Shown: positions 1 to 11,758, numbered from the stretch's first letter. The stretch is DNA of 60,000 nt from Symsagittifera roscoffensis (GCF_963678635.1 NC_087062.1:76812349-76872348), one strand, 5' to 3'. Made by a program: numbers and translations. Notes: generated by a model not told the origin, from the letters alone.

Positions 1-742
1 AAATATGCATGGCCGATCCGAGCAGAAAAGCGCCGCAAAGCCAACTCGAGCAGAATTTGATCACGAAGCTCGTAGGATGCACACGCAGTTTCGGCACCAC
101 CAGTGAGACGAAATATTCGATAGTTATTATGAATTTCAACAAAGTCGCCGTAGACAGTAGCCCTCTAACGGGCCATGCCACAACTTTCTTCGAAATGCTA
201 TCATGCTCGACCAGGTAATTTGACCACAATGTGAGGGAATCGAAATTATCGGTGCAGTGACAAGTTATGTTTTGCTCGATTTTCTTGTACTTTGCCTCTT
301 TGCTTCTCGAATTGTCCACGCAGTATGCAGTGTTGTCTTCATTGGTGCAGTTTCCGTCGTGGTCGACGTAGAAACTGTATTTGGGTTGTAAGTCTACAGC
401 ATTCTCAAGATGGTATATTTCATCATTGTAGAGATTGCAGTCGTGGAACCAAGGAGTCATGTATAAGAGAGACGCGAGGCTAGCCGAAAAGATGACCATT
501 TCGAACACCATGGTAATCGACAGACATTTCAGGAACCTCTTCTGAAAACTCTCAATTTCCAGGCAGCCTGGCTTTCCATATGAATCGAACTTTTTTCCAC
601 TTTTCCGTTTGCTGGATTTGAGCTGAATTACCTCGGCGGTTGTCGTTTGTTCATCTTTCGGCGTCTCGGGTTCCGAAAACTCCGCTTCGACCGATTCGCC
701 GACAGTGGGTAAAGGAGTGTTCTGCTTCTCGGTAGTCGTCAT
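1..742 (-). CDS. Multi-pass membrane protein, N-terminal part (runs off the left edge)
   Basis: An open frame starts at ATG 742 and stays open to position 1, giving about 247 residues. An in-frame TAA lies at 760-758, so the ATG is a sound start unless an intron intervenes. Residues 1-60 are hydrophilic and rich in Glu, Thr and Lys, probably a cytosolic tail. A hydrophobic segment follows (near LSITMVFEMVIFSASLASLL), then a loop of about 90 residues with several Cys and two N-glycosylation sequons (NCT, NIT). Two further hydrophobic segments come next (around LLSTATLLKFIITIEYF and FVIKFCSSWLCGAFLLGSA). The sequon-bearing, Cys-rich loop suggests an extracellular or lumenal domain. Codon use is even and less AT-biased than the flanks, which supports real coding. 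I do not recognise the family; the remaining segments and C-terminus lie outside the window. Confidence 0.62.
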   Translation of the reverse strand, partial: MTTTEKQNTPLPTVGESVEAEFSEPETPKDEQTTTAEVIQLKSSKRKSGKKFDSYGKPGCLEIESFQKRFLKCLSITMVFEMVIFSASLASLLYMTPWFHDCNLYNDEIYHLENAVDLQPKYSFYVDHDGNCTNEDNTAYCVDNSRSKEAKYKKIEQNITCHCTDNFDSLTLWSNYLVEHDSISKKVVAWPVRGLLSTATLLKFIITIEYFVSLVVPKLRVHPTSFVIKFCSSWLCGAFLLGSAMHI

Positions 743-2089
743 TTTGTAATGATAATATTAAATAATGCACATTGAATAAATTTAACCTTTCACAAGGAAA
801 TTTGGAGAAATTAGTTGCGTAAATAGAACAAATAAGTAAGAAAAACTATGAATTTGATCAATGAAAATGTTGATTTGATTAATCTTGAGGATGTTTTTTT
901 TTTCTGCAAACAGACTCTGAGGTTGAATTTTTCAAGCTATTGAAAACTGGGCCATTAATGTTTAAGTATCCAATCTAAAGGAAGTGCAATATAATCAATC
1001 AAAGCATAGTGTCAAAATTAATAAGGAAAACCATGGAGGTTTAAGAAAACGTTCTTCGTCTGAATCGCAAGGAAACAAAACCCTGAAGGAACAAACGTGT
1101 GATCCGACTTATCATTCACATAAAATGAGGTCGAGTTTTTACTAGCAGTCTTGTTTAAGTCCTGTCAGGTAAAATATAGACTCTTTATGGGGTTTAAAAT
1201 TGCTTATCCAGAATACATGCAATATAAGTTGAGCTCAAAAGGTATTTTCCAGCAGTAAATCATTATACTCTTGCTAGTACTACTACTATTTTTTCTACCC
1301 TTTCACCAACTGATATACCAACCAATGATTATGTTCAACAGGCTGACAAGCTTGAGAACAGACTATATTGGGTCAAAGCCAACAAGCAATATAACCAGAC
1401 GTGAACAAAATCTTACGGAAAAACATCACAAGTTATCAATTTACTTTTTGATTGAAATTTAATTTAGAAAAACAACTTGAAAATTAATTTATCTCTCAAC
1501 TCACTTACGTTATCTTAAGTTAAACTTGAGTTTGTAAAATATCTAAGTTTGTAAAATATCTAAGTTTGTAAAATATGGAATTTTGGGTCGAAGTTCGAAC
1601 TTTCTGCTTTTAATACCTTCGGCTTTTTTGAACAATTTTAACCAATTTGTGCCCAAAAGAAGCCCAAAAAGCCCTCAACTGTATACGTCACTCATATATG
1701 CGACGGTCTCACAAGGAAAAAGTGTAACAAACAGCGTGTGATCTAGTTCCGACCAAAAAGGGGCAACCCCCCGTTTGTGCCTTGTATTTGAATTTCTGCC
1801 GTATACGCTCCTGAAGGTAAATAAAAATGTAGAACAGTACCGACGTGCAAGAAAGTCGAAAAAAAGGAGCGCCGAACATCAATTGAAAAGCAAAAACCAA
1901 AAATGGCAAAAGAAAATAATAGCCGAGGAGGCATTCATCTATTAAACTATGGTCTTATTCAAATAATTCTAAAAATTATCAATTTTCGGCACTCTTGAAT
2001 TTGGGTTAATTTGAACGCCCCCCGGTGAAACGAAATACGGTGTGGTTAGTAGCTTGACTACTTTTTGGCCAATACTACCACAACCAACT
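743..2089. other. Intergenic AT-rich DNA
   Basis: No convincing exon on either strand. The short frames here lack codon bias and recognisable motifs. It is the upstream side of the left-edge membrane-protein gene, so its promoter is expected here, but I see no clear core promoter motif. Confidence 0.5.
1528..1578. repeat. 17-bp tandem repeat, three copies
   Basis: Three head-to-tail copies of AAGTTTGTAAAATATCT at 1528-1544, 1545-1561 and 1562-1578. The first differs at one base and the last at two. Confidence 0.85.
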
Positions 2090-2289
2090 NNNNNNNNNNN
2101 NNNNNNNNNNNNNNNNNNNNNNNNNNNNNNNNNNNNNNNNNNNNNNNNNNNNNNNNNNNNNNNNNNNNNNNNNNNNNNNNNNNNNNNNNNNNNNNNNNNN
2201 NNNNNNNNNNNNNNNNNNNNNNNNNNNNNNNNNNNNNNNNNNNNNNNNNNNNNNNNNNNNNNNNNNNNNNNNNNNNNNNNNNNNNNNNN
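2090..2289. other. Assembly gap of exactly 200 N
   Basis: A round-number run of 200 N is a conventional scaffold-join placeholder and not a measured length. The sequence on either side need not be truly adjacent. Confidence 0.97.
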
Positions 2290-3100
2290 GAAGGTTGTTT
2301 GAACAAACGTCAAAAACATAATGCGGCAAACCGCAAAAAACATAACTTGCACAAAAAAAACAACTGGCAATTAATTCAAAACTTCCGACCATTCCTCAGC
2401 TAGCAGTTATGATCAAACGAGACTGAACAAAAAACAAATCTAGGAAAACCATGTGCCAGAAGCAGACATCAGCAAAAAACGGAAGAGACATTGAAACCCA
2501 TTATTTCTCAATTGCGTAGAATTTCTTTTGCTGATTTAAACGAAAAAAACCGTACTAAAGCTGTTAAATATTTTTAATAAATAAAAAAATGAAAAAAAAC
2601 TGGCTTGGACTTCAACGAGATCTGTTTCTATGAAATTCTAGGTAAACGACTTAAAATCTGATTCTAACCCAATATGAAGGCAATGGCTGCACAAGAAGGT
2701 TACTCACCTAACCGATTGTTAGCAAAACTAAACATAAGCAGGATAATTTGAGATTCTAACGGCTGTTTCGCCTATGGTTAATTGCCCAATTTTGAAAATA
2801 TTATTAAGCAAAATTACGGAAGTTTTTGGTTCGTTAGTTGTGTTTCATTGCTGTCAAATTTTCAATGAGAAACAAAACTCTTTATAAAATTGAAGTTGAA
2901 ACTTATATTCATTAGCATGCAAAGCTTTGGAGGCAAGTTAGTTGAAGCACCGATACTTCATAACTGTGATAATTGAAGTGTCGCCGCAACACAGACTACC
3001 TGCGCATATTTTACTGATTAGTGTCACAACGAAAAATTGACAAACACATGATTCAAGTTATTGATTTTAACTAATTTGATTTGAATATTTTGAGGTTTCC
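2290..3100. other. Non-coding AT-rich sequence
   Basis: No supported gene or RNA; poly-A and poly-T rich. Nothing specific seen. Confidence 0.5.
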
Positions 3101-3491
3101 ATGCCCCCCCCCCCCCCCCCCCCCCTCATCAGCAATTCGACCCCCTGCCGACCCAAAGGGTGCCCCTTTTGCACTATTTTGAGACCTCCATTTTTGACGG
3201 GCTACCCCTTAAATTTTTCTAAAGGCGCCTTTGGCGCCAATTATATAGTACTTTTGAAGGGGAAGCTCGAAAGCCGAAAAAAAAATGCAATTTTTTGGTC
3301 CAAATTTTTCAAAAAGAGCCTAAGAACGCCTTTTATGGCTTGTTTTTAATTAAAATGTGCCTGCGGTGCATAAACTTTGGCAAAAACAGGGCCTCTTTTT
3401 TGCTTGGTAAATATATTTGCTCGTCCTAAACAACAATTTTGAAATCGTTTTGAAAATCCAGCCCCTCGAGAAAATCCTACATCCGCCCTTG
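3101..3491 (-). mobile_element. hAT-type MITE, reverse orientation, left end degraded
   Basis: Same family as the intact copy at 37981-38402, here reversed. The right end (3470-3491) carries the terminal motif (CAAGGGCGGATGTAGG on the minus strand). Internal family landmarks are present: the GGCGCC/GGCGCC mini-palindrome near 3225-3240, the CTGCCGACCCAAAGGG block near 3145, and a long poly-C run at 3104-3125. The other inverted terminal repeat has been lost at the poly-C tract, so no target-site duplication can be read. Confidence 0.8.
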
Positions 3492-6244
3492 GATGACATT
3501 TTACAAATTTCAGCTAAAAACCTTTCAATAAGCTCAAAAAAAGCAAGTGTCATTGAACAAACTAAAAACAAGCTTTTTCTTACAAATTATACTTGATTCG
3601 AGGCACAAACATGAACAAAAGGCATCAAAAATCATTATAACAACTATGAAACTCAAAAACTTCAGGGTAAAAAACTAGGATTATTGAAAAATTAAAATTT
3701 GAAAACCCAAGAAATAACCGCAAGCTAAGCAAGGTTATTGTGCAAGTAGTACAGAACCTTTTGAACATAGAATTAATTTTTAAAAATTTTCAAATGATTG
3801 TCGTTTTTTTCGGCGTGGTGTGATAAAAGGATCTGAATGAAAAACTAGAGCTAAGGTATAATCGATAGTCATGGTAAAATAAGCAATTTGGAAAACAGTT
3901 TTCGTAGAAAAAATACTAGAAAAATTGCACGAGTAAAATTAGATTTTAGGGCTTGTATTAAGCTATTGTAAGCTTTTAAGCCAACAAAATAAGCTCGTTT
4001 TATCCGCTCGAATTAAGACAAAAAACAAAAAATAAAAAGTTTTAAACCGGTTTCTTTTGACACTGGGAAAATGTTCTCAAAATAAGTAAAAATTTATCAA
4101 ATCACGACTGAAAGGGCTTTAAAATAATATACCACTCATATCTCTCCAATGACTTTTTGTGATAGCCGATTTAACGTGAAAAACAGAAAAAGAAAATGAT
4201 GACCGGTTGCTAACTTTTTAATGTTAAAAAAATACAACAATTTTTTTTTCAATTTAGCGTAGTTGTTTGTTGCGTGGTGTGATGAAAGGATCAAACATCA
4301 AATGCTTGGAACTTAGACAACTTTAACAATCACGATAGCATAAGCAAACTTTGCAACAATTTCTGCCAAATAATGACATAAAAACAGATGAAAGAATTAA
4401 AATGTTTTGAATTTTTTTTGAATTCTTGAAGTAAGTTTCTTCTTCCTAAGGCGAACCTAAAAAACCTTGGAAAGAAATTTCACTGGAGTAAAACAAAATT
4501 TCGTGGCATAACCTACTATAATAAGCCTGCTGGCTCGCATTACTTGCTCGAAATGAACTGAAAACAAAAAATTGTAAACCAGTTTTTCTCAACACTGGGG
4601 CAACTTCTTGAAATTTTTCAATTGTCTTTCGAATCAGGATAGAAAAATCTGCAAAAAGTTTTTTTGTTTCATCCTGGTGATTTTTTTGTTAACTGTATTA
4701 ACCAGACAAAAACGAAATAAGCCTGCTCGCTCAACTTATTTGCTCGAAAACACACAAAATTTTTGAAGAGGTTTTTCTCGGCATTGAGACATTTTTTTGA
4801 AAATAATTTAAAAATGTTCAAATAAATTTCGACTGAATAGGTTTTAAGGTAAATTTTTCAATCCATTGGGATGATAACTTGTGGCACCTGATTTGGCGCA
4901 GAAAACAAAAAAAAATGGAAAAAAGTACAACACTCGTGAATATAAAGTTCCTCCTTATTTTTGAAATGCTCGGAACGAAAACGCCTATAAATTTATTCAA
5001 ATTACCCAAATTGGCAATTTTCAAGCCCGCAGAATCACCAAAATTTCAATACATGTAAAATCAGCTTGTATTTCAATATATAGAACAAATATCCTCACTG
5101 CGGTGTAAAAAATTTTCTTCTGTGTTCCATTTTTTCGATTGTCAAACTTGGTCTCTATAAAAAATAGCTGACCCTATTATAAATATTCCGGTCATATTTT
5201 TTAAAATTGAAATTTTGTTTCTTTTTCCTTGCCTCAGATAATTGTTTGTTGTGGTGTAGCAAGGTTAGATATTTCGATTACAAAGCTCCTCCCCATTTTC
5301 AACACTCGGATCAAAAATGAGGCACCTGGGAAAAACGCAATCGACTAGTTGTAAGCAGATATGGGACCTAATCGTAAATGTTTTTTTTTCTATCTAAGAC
5401 CAATGAAATAAGGGAGCCTTGTATCGACCATATTCAAACTGTGTCAATAAATAATGGCAATCTTTGAAGTAAGCAAAAAGACAAAAAAAGCAAAATGTTT
5501 TAACTTTAACAAGACTTCTTGTCTACAGGGCAAAGACTTGAATGTGCCGATTACCCCTTAAACCATATCAAATCGTTTTTGGATAAAACATTATTTGAAA
5601 AACTATAAATTTTGGACAACATCAAAGATCAATTGTGAATATTTGGGACGTACAAAATTAATGCGACCGATTGGCCAGCCTCAACCCAATTTGGAACAAC
5701 TTTGTTGGTTGTGTGATAACTCGGCACGCATAAAAAATTCGTGTTATGCTTTCCAGAGCATGGCCAAATTGGCAAACTTCAAACTCTCATGAATTTGTAA
5801 AAAAAATCGGAGGCAAAAATACCTTTTTATATTTGATTTCAGGGATTTGATTTCTTCAATAGAGTATGACAAATTTTGTTAAAAACTATTATTTCGATCG
5901 CCGAAAATTGACTGCATAAAAAACCACCATAAGCATTAATATTTTCTTTTCCTCGAAAAAGGGAACAGTCAACCGTCTTCACATCAAGTTATGAAAATCC
6001 GAGATTTGAACAGTACAATCACAAAGATGAAACTGCATGTAGAAAAGACATTCTAAACAGCAGCTATAATAACTCTAAACACGACAAAAACAAAAAGAGC
6101 AAAACAAGTACAGACATACGATTGAATGAAACTCAGTTTCAATAAACAGCGGAAAGGTACGGGATTCGAATTCAGAATTCTGGATTTAAAATCAAACGTC
6201 TCCATTTTTTTCCATGGCTTCTTGGCTTAGCATAATTTCACGCA
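3492..6244. repeat. Degenerate dispersed and tandem repeats, no gene
   Basis: Related blocks recur about every 200-450 bp. Examples are GCGTGGTGTGAT near 3815 and 4273 with a weaker version near 5250; the block 'aaataagcctgctcgctc' near 4515 and 4710; and 'caacactggg' near 4595 with related text near 4060 and 4770. The block at 5689-5800 resembles 14580-14720 (a shared 'ccaatttggaac' start and a 'caaattgg' core). Old repeat sequence is the best explanation. No exon seen. Confidence 0.5.
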
Positions 6245-6622
6245 GCGTGGATTTAGGGGGGCGGGATGGGAGCGTGGGCGGACGCCCTCCTCCTCAGGGA
6301 TTTGACTCCCAGCCGACCAAAAGGGTCCCCGTTTGTTCTAATTTGAGATATAAATTTTCATTTTTGGTGACAGACAATAAAAATCGGCGTTTTTGGTGAC
6401 GGATCTTCGGCGTTAATGTATACTAATTTTGAGAGGGAAGCGCGCGCAGAAAAAAACTCGATTTTTTTGTCAAATTTCTCCAAAACGTGCCTAAAAACGC
6501 TTTTTTGTGCCTGTATGAAAAATCAAAAATTTGACCAAAACAACTGCTTTTCGTGCTTTGGGAGAGCTCGGAAAATCAATTTGGTCGACCTAAAAAAGTC
6601 GACAAGATTTCTGAAAATTTGT
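6245..6622 (-). mobile_element. hAT-type MITE, reverse orientation, one end truncated
   Basis: Matches the family of 37981-38402 in reverse. The outer end near 6246-6256 (GTGGATTTAGG) is a decayed terminal repeat. The GACTCCCAGCCGACC, GCGCGCGC and GGGAGAGCTCGG blocks follow in family order. It stops near the GGTCGACC block without the second terminal repeat. Confidence 0.75.
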
Positions 6623-7527
6623 TGAAAAGGTTAAATTGTCTTGTATTTTGGAAAAAAGTTTGGGAAGATTTTTTTTGGAGATTGAGTTATTTGTATTTCG
6701 GGACTGAGCTATGGGCTTGAGAGAAGACTCCAACAAATGGCTAAAATGAGCTCTAAAAAATAAAGAAAAATAAGGAATTGTTTTTCAGAAAACTATGCCT
6801 TAAAAATTTATTTTAAGAAATCAAATTTACACTAGTAGATGACGGAATTCGGACTCGGACAACGGATTAAAGAGTGTCTGGCCATAAACACTTAGCCGTG
6901 CGGTTTTTGATCTCCTACTTTCGCGTTTATTCTATGTTAGATATCAGAAAACAAAGGTTGGGTTTTAGTAAAGCGGATATATCAAGATATGCTTGCTGTT
7001 TATTTCACGCATTATAGTAATCAGAAAAGTTTTGTGACTGGCTTTGAAGAAAAAAAAATGGACTGTAACAAGACGCCTGCAATCTTATGACAGTACGCTT
7101 GCAAGCTTTATCCATTGAAGGTGATAAAACTACCAGAAAACGAAATTGTTACAAATTTCAAAATCATCATGAAGAAGTGTCGTTTTTTTGCTCGAAATTA
7201 CGGGTTAGGTTACTACTTACAAGTTGCAAACCAAAAAATGGAAAATAGCGCGGTTGTATCAATCTATTCAATCAGATTTCCACTTACAGTTATTATTTAT
7301 CATGCTTGCAGATCGGTCAAAAATTGTTTCAACTTTCTTCTCAAGGAGTCTGAAACTTAAAAAAGGTATATTTGGTGGAAAAACATACCTGCGTTTGTTG
7401 AAAAATCTGTTACCGTACCATATAAAACTTAATATCAGGGACAATTCAACAACTTTGTCAGAAAGGATCATTTTTGCAGCAAAGCATTTCTCGTTATAAT
7501 TTTCCAGTTCCGTGCCTTAAACTGCAG
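6623..7527. other. Non-coding sequence upstream of the neuropeptide exons
   Basis: Expected to hold the first exon (signal peptide) and promoter of the neuropeptide gene unless they lie further left. I could not find an ATG-led signal peptide with a phase-compatible donor, so none is called. Confidence 0.4.
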
Positions 7528-8112
7528 TTACTTTACTTGAGGCACCTACAGGAACGTATTATGGTAAGTCAAATTGGGCGGTGAAGCAATCTAAATATGC
7601 GAGCTTGGGGGCTAAGGGGTGGGGTGGGTGTTTCTATATTAAACCTTTATGTTAACAAAATATCCAACGCGTAAATGAAGTAATTTTTGGCAGGATTATT
7701 TTTTGTTCTCAATCCTGTTAGTTAATACACTCTGCTCCTTTTCGCTGCATTACTTCAAAAGTTTCTACCAACCTCAAAATTGCTGAAAAGTATATCTGAT
7801 GAAATGTATGTTTCAGCTACAAACAGCAGAGATCTATCCGATGAGCAATTCTACTCAGCCTCAAATTTGATAGACACGCCTGTTATACTCAAGCGCGTGG
7901 ACAAAATGCACTTCGGCAAACGACCGCAAATACAGCAGGACTTAGAACAGACAGAATTTCTAATGGAAAGGACAGCGGCCGACTACGATGAACATGCGAA
8001 GCGCACCAATTCAATGCACTTCGGCAAGCGAGCTCACCTCATTTGGGCTTACGACTCGCCAAAACTCACATTCAAAAAAGGCTCCGAAAGTTCTGTTCAT
8101 TTTGGCCGCTAA
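7528..8112 (+). CDS. Neuropeptide precursor with amidated MHF/VHF peptides (3' part)
   Basis: The last exon, 7817-8112, follows a clear acceptor (TGTATGTTTCAG). It encodes an acidic pro-region and three amidation/cleavage cassettes: KR-VDKMHF-GKR (7891-7923), KR-TNSMHF-GKR (7999-8031) and KK-GSESSVHF-GR-stop (8074-8112). Known processing rules predict dibasic cleavage and conversion of the C-terminal Gly to amide, giving VDKMHFamide, TNSMHFamide and GSESSVHFamide. A 25-residue acidic spacer separates the first two. The last exon needs a preceding exon ending in phase 1. A 36-nt candidate at 7528-7563 (acceptor AACTGCAG, donor ATG|GTAAGT) fits and would add TLLEAPTGTYY. The signal-peptide exon was not found, so the gene is incomplete at its 5' end. 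The product would be secreted and probably act on a GPCR. I do not recall this exact C-terminal MHFamide as a described family. Confidence 0.8.
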
Positions 8113-8752
8113 GCTTTAAAATCAAAAAAGAATAGTCCCTTTTCCAGAAGGACACGGAGTAATTACTATCGCTAGAGCAGCAACAAGCAATTATGTACTG
8201 AAATTTAGCTTCTGAATTTAGTAATTTTGCGTGAGCATTTTCAATAACTTCGATAACTATGAAGCAGACAATTAATTTCATCTGTCACGTATAGTGAAAT
8301 ATAATTTTGAATGTACAGCTAAACCTTTTCATTCGAACGAAGTCTTGTCATATACGTCGAGAATTGATATAAAAATTTATTCAAAATTTTTATTCGAAAA
8401 TTGATTTATATTCTAGCTGCGAAATTGATTTTGTTCTAGCTGCTTACCAGTTTTTACCAAAAATTCGAGTATCCTGGATAAGGTTAACTACGTGTAGAGA
8501 AAAAGTTTTGGGCGCGTCTCGTAAAATAAATTATGACTTTTTGAAAAATCTTCAATTAAAAATCCGTTGCGAGTAGTGGTTCATATGATGCCAAAAGACC
8601 ACTTAATTAGACAAAATTATCACTAAAATTAGATCATAGCCGGTTAAAAAAAGGTAATTGATTTTGTTGAATCGAGTTTTTTTGACCAGTGCACAAAGTG
8701 GAAAAGAGTTAAGCCAAGGGTGGCTTCAGTTCAGAGCGTTTTGAAGTACATG
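8113..8752. other. 3' flank of the neuropeptide gene
   Basis: No coding signal. An AAATAAA hexamer near 8525 could serve polyadenylation. Otherwise nothing seen. Confidence 0.35.
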
Positions 8753-8996
8753 CACGGGCGGATCTAGGATTTTCGATGGGGGGGGGGGGGTCGGATTTTC
8801 AAATATTTTGTTGACTTTTTTTTTAGCTCGTCAAAATTGATTTTTGAGCTCTCCCAGTGCACTAAAAAGACCCTGGTTTGGCCAAATAACAGGCCAAAAA
8901 AGCGTTTTTAGGCACTATTTGGAAAACTTTGACCAAAAAATTGCGTTTTTTCGCCGCGCGCTCTCCCCGCAAACTAAAAATTAGTAAAGGGTCCGT
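8753..8996 (+). mobile_element. hAT-type MITE, 3' truncated
   Basis: Starts CACGGGCGGATCTAGG, one base off the family terminal repeat. It is followed by the poly-G tract, GAGCTCTCCC and GCGCGCTC blocks in family order, and stops after GGGTCCGTTT. The second half and second terminal repeat are missing. Confidence 0.8.
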
Positions 8997-9449
8997 TTGT
9001 TTTATGTTTCATACTTGTTCTAGCAGTACTACCCAGGCAGCAGCGTAAATGCACTTAACTGATCAGATATAGCACATACTGCTAGCTTAATAACGCAGAA
9101 AACATTAGCACAAAAAATGAAATGAAGCTTGCGAGTTTTAAATTACTTAATTGACAAATCACTCAAGCTCCGCAAGCACCATCGTTAAAAGCACGGAGCA
9201 TGAACAATGCGAAGAGTTGGATCGAATGATGTCGTTGGGTCCGTTTTTAAAAACTTTTTCAAAGCTAATTATGACTACCTCAAGGCAAGCTGGTCGGGGC
9301 CACGCGTTTCTGAATCGAGAAAAAGTTTGAGTGTCAAGAAAAAATGGCCTTAACTGTTGTTATTCAAATTAAGTTAGGATAAAAAACCTTTGCTTGTGAA
9401 AAAAACTTCTTACTGAAATTTCACGCTGTTCTTTTCAGACAGAAACCCA

Positions 9450-9545
9450 AGCACTTAGCACTGTGGTAAGGCGTTCACTTTGAAATCTTCAGATCGTGTA
9501 TTCGATCCCATGCCATGGCAATGATAGTGTGTGAGGACAAGCTCT
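9450..9545 (+). mobile_element. tRNA-derived SINE-like fragment
   Basis: TAGCACTGTGGTAAGGCG resembles a tRNA A box. ATTCGATCCC, about 45 bases on, resembles the TPsiC/B box. The likely anticodon loop TTTGAAA would read TGA, so a Ser-tRNA origin is possible. The acceptor stem does not pair and a non-tRNA tail follows, so this is a retroposed relic and not a working tRNA gene. Confidence 0.55.
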
Positions 9546-10952
9546 CACTTGACCTCCAGCTTCAGGTCTACCACAACCTGACCAAATTTGGCTGCAATAA
9601 TGGTACCACGTAAAAGTTCTAGACGCAAAAAAACGGCCTTGAGTCGCAAAAAACAGCTTCGCTCAGCAAAATAACACTGTCTTGAATGTGGGGAGATAAT
9701 ACAAATGGACTATCCTCGACAGGACTGCAGTGTGCTATAACTAATTGCATCCATTTCAGCACAGTTCACGTTGCTTCAAAATTATCCTCGATTGACTCGC
9801 TCGGAGCTGAGAGATTAAAAGATTACGGTTTTTGTTCAGACATACAAAGAAAATGTCGGAATATTTGTGCTCAGGGTCTTTTTTTTCGAAGGCATTCTCA
9901 GACCAATTTAAAAATTGCCAATTTGCGAAAATCTCAAACTAAGCGAACAACAAACCCAGGCCGTTAAAATTAGTTCTAACTGATTTGAAAAAAAGGAGAT
10001 ACATGAGTTTTCAAATTTCGGGAGATCGAAGACGCATTGTAAGAAACCTATAACTTCAAGAATACCGATTTGAAACAAATCTATTCTATTCTATATCTAC
10101 ACGAATTTTTCGCCAAAACTTAACTGCTATATCTCATTTTCAATTTAAAATGACTTCGGTTTTCTGCAAAAGTCAGTAAGCCAATGGGAACGTCTAACGA
10201 TTCTGATTAGTTGAAAACTTTCCATCATTCGTTCCCTCCATCATGAAAAAAACCCAATAATTTCTATAGAAATAATTTCAGCATCATAATGAAGAAAAAA
10301 TGCTTCTCATTAAAACACAGTGTATGTAATAAAGCATCTGTTGATGGTTTGGGGTAAACAGTCAGAATAATAGGAAGGGTGTTAATGAACTCAAAGACAT
10401 CGAAAAATTGTCCACCGTTTTTAAGAATAATTTAATAACCCGTAGAGCTCTTTTCATATAAAGAAACTATCGTGAAAGCTTTTTAATTTAAACAACTATT
10501 TTAGGAAAACCAGATAAATATGTAATCTCACTTGTAACTCAGAAAATAAAAAGCAGGCTCAATTTTTGAGTTGTATACTTTCGTTCTCAGAAACTGCAAT
10601 TTAAGCTCCTTGGAAAATGAAATCAACGCTAAAAACAGTTGACATGATTTAAGGCTACTTTTGAAAACGAAAACAATAATTAATTAAATTCCAACATATT
10701 CATCAAAATAAAAAACAAAAAAAAGATAGATCAGTTTTACAACGTAACAGTTTTTAGTTCGGCATACAGCAGCTCCACTCCGAATCACGCGGTCGAACAA
10801 AAGATCATCGAATCGAAGTCCATTGTGCAAAATCTGGGTTACAAATTCGATTGATTTCTCCCTAGTATTACACAGCAACCGGGGACACAAAAAATGGTTC
10901 TGATGATTTTAGCAAAATATAAAAACCATTTACGTAGGAATTGAACAAAGGA
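9546..10952. other. Non-coding AT-rich sequence
   Basis: No supported exon on either strand. The frames at 9686-9967 and 10684-10890 have no recognisable motif and no splice support. Confidence 0.45.
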
Positions 10953-11092
10953 CCAACTTAACATCCTCCCCCTCAAAGCCGTTTGGGGGTAGGATGTTAA
11001 CTTGGTTCTTGATTGATCCACATTGGATCAAGTTAATATCCCCCCCCCCCCCCCCCCCAAGCCGTTGGGGAGGGGGGATGATGTTAACTTGG
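10953..11092. repeat. Pair of GC-rich inverted repeats
   Basis: Two successive hairpins share one plan. At 10953-11005, CCAACTTAACATCCTCCCCC is followed by GGGGGTAGGATGTTAACTTGG. At 11028-11092, CAAGTTAATATC plus poly-C is followed by GGGGATGATGTTAACTTGG. Each loop contains AAGCCGTT. A half-copy (GAGGATGTTAACTTGATCC) lies at 11225-11243. This is probably a small foldback element, locally duplicated. Confidence 0.7.
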
Positions 11093-11359
11093 TTATAAGT
11101 TGGGAATTTTCAGCCAATCAGAATCGAGCATTATACATTCAGCGCTAAAGTAAATGCTGGGGTGGAAGATCTTAACTTGTTAACTTTAACTTGTTCTATC
11201 TGTGGGGTGGGGGGGAGGGGAGAGGAGGATGTTAACTTGATCCTGAACATTTCCCACCCTAAATGATTTTATCTCTGCCAAAAATTCATTAGATGAAATT
11301 ATACAGGAATCGAAATAAATTTGTAGTTTTATAGGTGTTGGATATTTTACGGTTGAATC

Positions 11360-11750
11360 CAGGGGCGGATCTAGGATTTTCTTGAGGAGAGGTGGCGGAT
11401 TTTCAAAAAAAAATTTCGAAAATTTTGTCGACCCTTTTTTAGACAGGCCAAATTGATTTTCCGAGCTCTCCCAAATCACTAAACGACCCTGTTTAAAAAA
11501 AAGCAGGCCAAAAAGGCGTTTTTAGTTTTTGACCAAAAAAATCGTGTTTGTTCGGCGCGCGCTCTCACCTTAAAACTAGTATATTGGCGCCTAAGGCGCT
11601 TTTAGAAAAAAATTAGGGTACGTCAGCCAAAAATGGATATCTCAAAACAGTTCAAAGGGGAGACCTTTTGAGTCGGCAGGGGGTCCAATCCCTGAGAGGG
11701 GAGCGTCTACCCCCCCCCCCCCCCCCCCACCCCCCCTAAATCCGTCCCTG
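11360..11750 (+). mobile_element. hAT-type MITE, complete, with 8-bp target duplication
   Basis: Non-autonomous element of 391 bp. The left end is CAGGGGCGGATCTAGG and the right end CCTAAATCCGTCCCTG, an inverted terminal pair. The flanks are GTTGAATC on both sides (11352-11359 and 11751-11758), the 8-bp duplication typical of hAT transposases. It has no coding capacity. It lies just downstream of LSM8. Confidence 0.93.
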
Positions 11751-11758
11751 GTTGAATC

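Noticed and set aside
1271-1462. Hydrophobic, signal-peptide-like start as first exon of the neuropeptide gene
   Set aside because: It begins with TTG, has TAA just upstream and no ATG, and lies 6 kb from the peptide exon across an assembly gap.
1969-2403. Open frames spanning the N run
   Set aside because: They exist only because N is read as open; no coding signal on either side.
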